NCBI GenBank assembly: GCA_017616705.1
Contig: JAFZXQ010000042.1
Span: 1-7,897 of the forward strand
Source: Clostridia bacterium
Lineage (GTDB): Bacteria > Bacillota > Clostridia > Christensenellales > UBA1242
Direction: 5' to 3'
Length of the DNA: 7,897 nucleotides
Position 1 is the stretch's first letter; each line of letters opens with the position of its first letter. The notes beneath the pieces are model-generated. The model was not told the origin of the DNA, searched no databases, and worked only from the letters and a program-made list of their open reading frames with translations. The translations under genes and the position numbers were made by a program. Shown in pieces: positions 6,130 through 7,897 of the stretch.

Positions 6130-7284
6130 TTATAGTTGTTTATTGTTTTGTAGTTCTTGTTGAGTGATGCGTGAAATATCATAAATAATGTTGTCATTAT
6201 TCTTTGTTTCTAGGTTTAAATTTAAATAGCAACCAAAATCTGAATAACTTAAATCTATCTCAGGAAAATGATATTTCATTCGCGCAAATAAATACATAAA
6301 TTTGTTTGTTATATTAAATTGGTCAGCATCAATCTTTTCAAATATTGAATCGCCTTGCAAATTATCTGAACTTGATTTTAAAAAGTTGGCTCTGTTTTCT
6401 TTTGAAGCATACCTCAATGGAGCAAAATTATTAGCATAAACATTATTAATTCCTAGGCTATTGATATATTCCATAAAAAGAGTCATGCTAACAACTGCTT
6501 TTGGCGAAACGTTTGATTCAATTGAAGCCATATCAAGCCCGCTGTTAACTTTTCTAAGAAATCTATCCATATTTTTAGAAAACCTATCATCTTGGTTTGG
6601 GCTAAAATTTTGAACGGCGCCGATAAACGCTTGACCATTGTTTTGCTTGTTTTTGTTTAGCCCAAATAAAACTCCTGGTAAGAAGAAAACTTCCCCTGTT
6701 TCATTTTTTAAATATGGCAAGAAAATAAGCGGAGCCTCAATCCCTGAAAATGTTTTATAAAAATCAGCAAACATTGAAACATTATTATTAGCAATATTTA
6801 AAGTTCCTAAAAACAAATCGCCTTGAGTTTGATTATTTTTATTTAAACTATATTTTGAAAACAACGGCTTGCTATTTAGCCCTAAACTATTCATTAACAA
6901 CTGAGACTCTTTTAGCATATTTGTTTTTAAAGCAATAAAGTTTTCAATTCTAAAAAAATCTTCCGGAGAACAATTAACAAACAAATCTAATATAAGTTTT
7001 TTAGCACATTCACTATTACTAACAATTTCTAAATAGTCTTTTTCATCTCCATAAAACTTAGCGGCAACATTAACATATTCTTCAAGCTTTTCTAAAAAAC
7101 TAGCGTAATCTGGAATTTCTAAAACAGGAACATCAGATTCTTGCTTTGCCATATTCTTATGCTCAATTCTCGTATTAAATTTAACAAAAAAATGCCAAGG
7201 CGTGTCTTTGGTTTTAATAAGAACCTCGCCCTTTTGCGCCTCATCAAACAATTCTTCAACAATGGCTTTAAAATTTTTGCTCAT
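6130..7284 (-). CDS. Hypothetical protein, 384 aa, first gene of Nudix/phosphatase operon
   Basis: I do not recognise this protein. It is probably cytoplasmic, with no signal peptide, transmembrane helix or Cys/His metal cluster. Residues 1-40 mix helix and strand, and 55-130 look mainly helical. About 150-225 is strand-rich and contains FFLPGVLFGL (200-209) and AFIGAVQNF (219-227). Then comes an acidic/basic helix (DRFLRKVNSG, 240-249), a hydrophobic helix SPKAVVSMTLFMEYINSLGI (260-279), and a NFAPLRYASK segment (286-295) that looks like a conserved site. The tail is polar and Gln/Asn-rich. The ATG at 7284 lies six bases downstream of TATAAT with no SD, suggesting a leaderless transcript. 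Its stop overlaps a possible Nudix ATG by one base, so the products are probably made together. The length, even coding character and operon position argue that it is real; function is open. Confidence 0.85.
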   Translation of the reverse strand: MSKNFKAIVEELFDEAQKGEVLIKTKDTPWHFFVKFNTRIEHKNMAKQESDVPVLEIPDYASFLEKLEEYVNVAAKFYGDEKDYLEIVSNSECAKKLILDLFVNCSPEDFFRIENFIALKTNMLKESQLLMNSLGLNSKPLFSKYSLNKNNQTQGDLFLGTLNIANNNVSMFADFYKTFSGIEAPLIFLPYLKNETGEVFFLPGVLFGLNKNKQNNGQAFIGAVQNFSPNQDDRFSKNMDRFLRKVNSGLDMASIESNVSPKAVVSMTLFMEYINSLGINNVYANNFAPLRYASKENRANFLKSSSDNLQGDSIFEKIDADQFNITNKFMYLFARMKYHFPEIDLSYSDFGCYLNLNLETKNNDNIIYDISRITQQELQNNKQL

Positions 7285-7290
7285 ACTTTA

Positions 7291-7318
7291 ATTATACTAA
7301 TTAAACTTAACTTTGCAA
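7291..7318 (-). promoter_or_regulatory. Promoter giving a probable leaderless mRNA
   Basis: On the minus strand TTGCAA (7313-7318; 4 of 6) and a perfect TATAAT (7291-7296) are 16 bases apart. Six bases (TAAAGT) separate TATAAT from the ATG at 7284, the same spacing as at 4629. The -35 starts directly after the terminator of the upstream operon. Confidence 0.7.
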
Positions 7319-7320
7319 GC

Positions 7321-7351
7321 AAAAACAAAAAACAGGCCTGAGCCTGTTTTT
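7321..7351 (-). terminator. Intrinsic terminator of the upstream operon
   Basis: A ten-base-pair stem, AAAAACAGGC/GCCTGTTTTT (7328-7337 with 7342-7351), has a four-base loop. On the minus strand the 3' arm leads into a T-rich tract (TTTTTTGTTTTT). It overlaps the last bases of the stop codon at 7350-7352. The plus-strand direction also has five Ts, but no plus-strand gene ends here. Confidence 0.88.
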
Positions 7352-7631
7352 ATATTATAAAAGGATCTGCTTTTAGCGTTTCGCTAACGTCGCCTAAACT
7401 TTTAAGTTTCACTTCAAGATCTGTTGGGTTAAATAAAAGAACTGATGGGTTAGCTGCAATCAAAAGCCCTAAATCTTCTTTAGGATAGCCCATTTTAACT
7501 AACGCAATTAAACAATCTTTTGCCTTAACAATATCTAAAAACTCAAGGCCAGGGCAAATGGTAAAGCACCTTTCAACTTCTTCGTCAAGCAACCCTAGTT
7601 TTTTAAGCAAGCCTGTTATTTTTTTATTCAT
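7350..7631 (-). CDS. Small mTERF-like helical-repeat protein, 93 aa
   Basis: A short all-helical protein of two internal repeats, residues 9-43 and 44-78, in register at exactly 35 residues: G13/G48, E17/E52, P27/P62, L41/L76 and L44/L79 align. A shortened third unit ends at ADPFII (88-93). The repeat 2 pattern (MGYPKEDLGLLIAANPSVL, 47-65) strongly recalls the helix-Pro-helix units of the mTERF family, which bind nucleic acid in organelles. That family is mainly eukaryotic, so this is resemblance and not assignment; DNA or RNA binding is inference. With two to three repeats it is far shorter than typical mTERF proteins. The ATG at 7631 has GGGGG (7636-7640) four bases upstream. It begins 10 bases behind the preceding gene and ends at a terminator, so it is the last gene of that operon. 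Confidence 0.82.
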   Translation of the reverse strand: MNKKITGLLKKLGLLDEEVERCFTICPGLEFLDIVKAKDCLIALVKMGYPKEDLGLLIAANPSVLLFNPTDLEVKLKSLGDVSETLKADPFII

Positions 7632-7641
7632 AATTCCCCCA

Positions 7642-7897
7642 TTATTTTGTTAATGCATTTTGTTCATCTTCAGTTAAATAAATTTGTTTATCACTATTTT
7701 GAGCATTATATTCTTTTATAACATTTTCAATAACGTTTTCGTTTAGCGGATAAATTTTCATCAATTCTTCGCTTGAAACGCCAAATCTTTTAGTAAATTT
7801 TTCTTCGCCAGCTGAAATAAAATGCATTGGGATTGGGTCAATATCCTCTCGCCCTTTTAAATACTCCAATCTAGCAAACAGTTTGTTTTCATTAATC
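7642..7897 (-). CDS. Hypothetical protein, C-terminal part (start beyond the window)
   Basis: The reading frame stays open to the window edge, giving at least 85 residues that end at TAA (7642-7644). I treat it as the 3' end of a longer gene, because the only internal start (TTG at 7869) has no SD and the upstream codons read as normal protein (INENKLFARLEYLKGRED). The visible part is charged and probably helical, with FGVSSEELMKIYPLN near the middle and an acidic LTEDEQNALTK tail. No domain is recognised. The 10-base gap to the mTERF-like gene, holding that gene's ribosome-binding site, shows that both belong to one operon. The two look like distinct proteins and not a frameshifted one, since a proper SD and ATG follow the stop. 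Confidence 0.75.
   Translation of the reverse strand, partial: INENKLFARLEYLKGREDIDPIPMHFISAGEEKFTKRFGVSSEELMKIYPLNENVIENVIKEYNAQNSDKQIYLTEDEQNALTK

Noticed and set aside
7141..7341. Plus-strand 66-codon frame over the start of the 384-aa gene
   Set aside because: It runs through the leaderless promoter and into the terminator, and has no SD.
7350..7897. A single gene broken by a frameshift across 7631-7642
   Set aside because: The upstream frame ends at a proper stop, and an SD plus ATG follow within ten bases. The two parts share no clear repeat pattern.
1..7897. Recoded TGA (Mycoplasma-type code)
   Set aside because: Tryptophans checked in ftsA and divIB use TGG, and all main frames end normally without needing TGA read as Trp.

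Overview
This is a low-GC bacterial window that uses the standard genetic code: tryptophans in the core genes are TGG and no in-frame TGA is needed. Gene content (MurA, a DivIB-type FtsQ, FtsA and FtsZ in that order) and purine-rich Shine-Dalgarno (SD) sites point to a Bacillota-like organism, probably an uncultured Clostridia-like or related lineage. I cannot place it more precisely from sequence alone.

Region 1 (1-4537, all minus strand) is a cell-wall and division block. Transcription order is murA (peptidoglycan precursor synthesis), divIB/ftsQ (divisome membrane protein), ftsA (actin-like FtsZ partner) and ftsZ (tubulin-like GTPase, cut off by the window edge). An intrinsic terminator sits directly behind divIB. 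Candidate promoters lie before murA, before divIB and before ftsA, so the block looks like three units: murA, divIB, and ftsA-ftsZ. The FtsA is short and divergent and has no visible C-terminal membrane-targeting helix.

Region 2 (4538-5138) holds a single plus-strand gene of unknown function, divergent from murA and very AT-rich. Its promoter has a perfect TATAAT six bases before the ATG and no SD site, so the mRNA is probably leaderless. A bidirectional terminator separates it from the convergent operon that follows.

Region 3 (5139-7318, minus strand) is a three-gene operon: a 384-residue protein I do not recognise, a Nudix hydrolase with an intact Nudix box, and a histidine-phosphatase-fold protein that starts with TTG and appears to lack the second catalytic histidine. 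The promoter again puts TATAAT exactly six bases before the ATG, giving a second probable leaderless mRNA. The enzymes suggest handling of a nucleotide-like phosphorylated metabolite, but no substrate can be assigned.

Region 4 (7319-7897, minus strand) is the end of another operon. It has a partial gene entering from the window edge, then a 93-residue protein built of two 35-residue repeats that look like mTERF-type helical repeats, then a terminator. No RNA genes, insertion sequences, CRISPR arrays or attachment sites were seen. No gene-free stretch exceeds about 100 bases.
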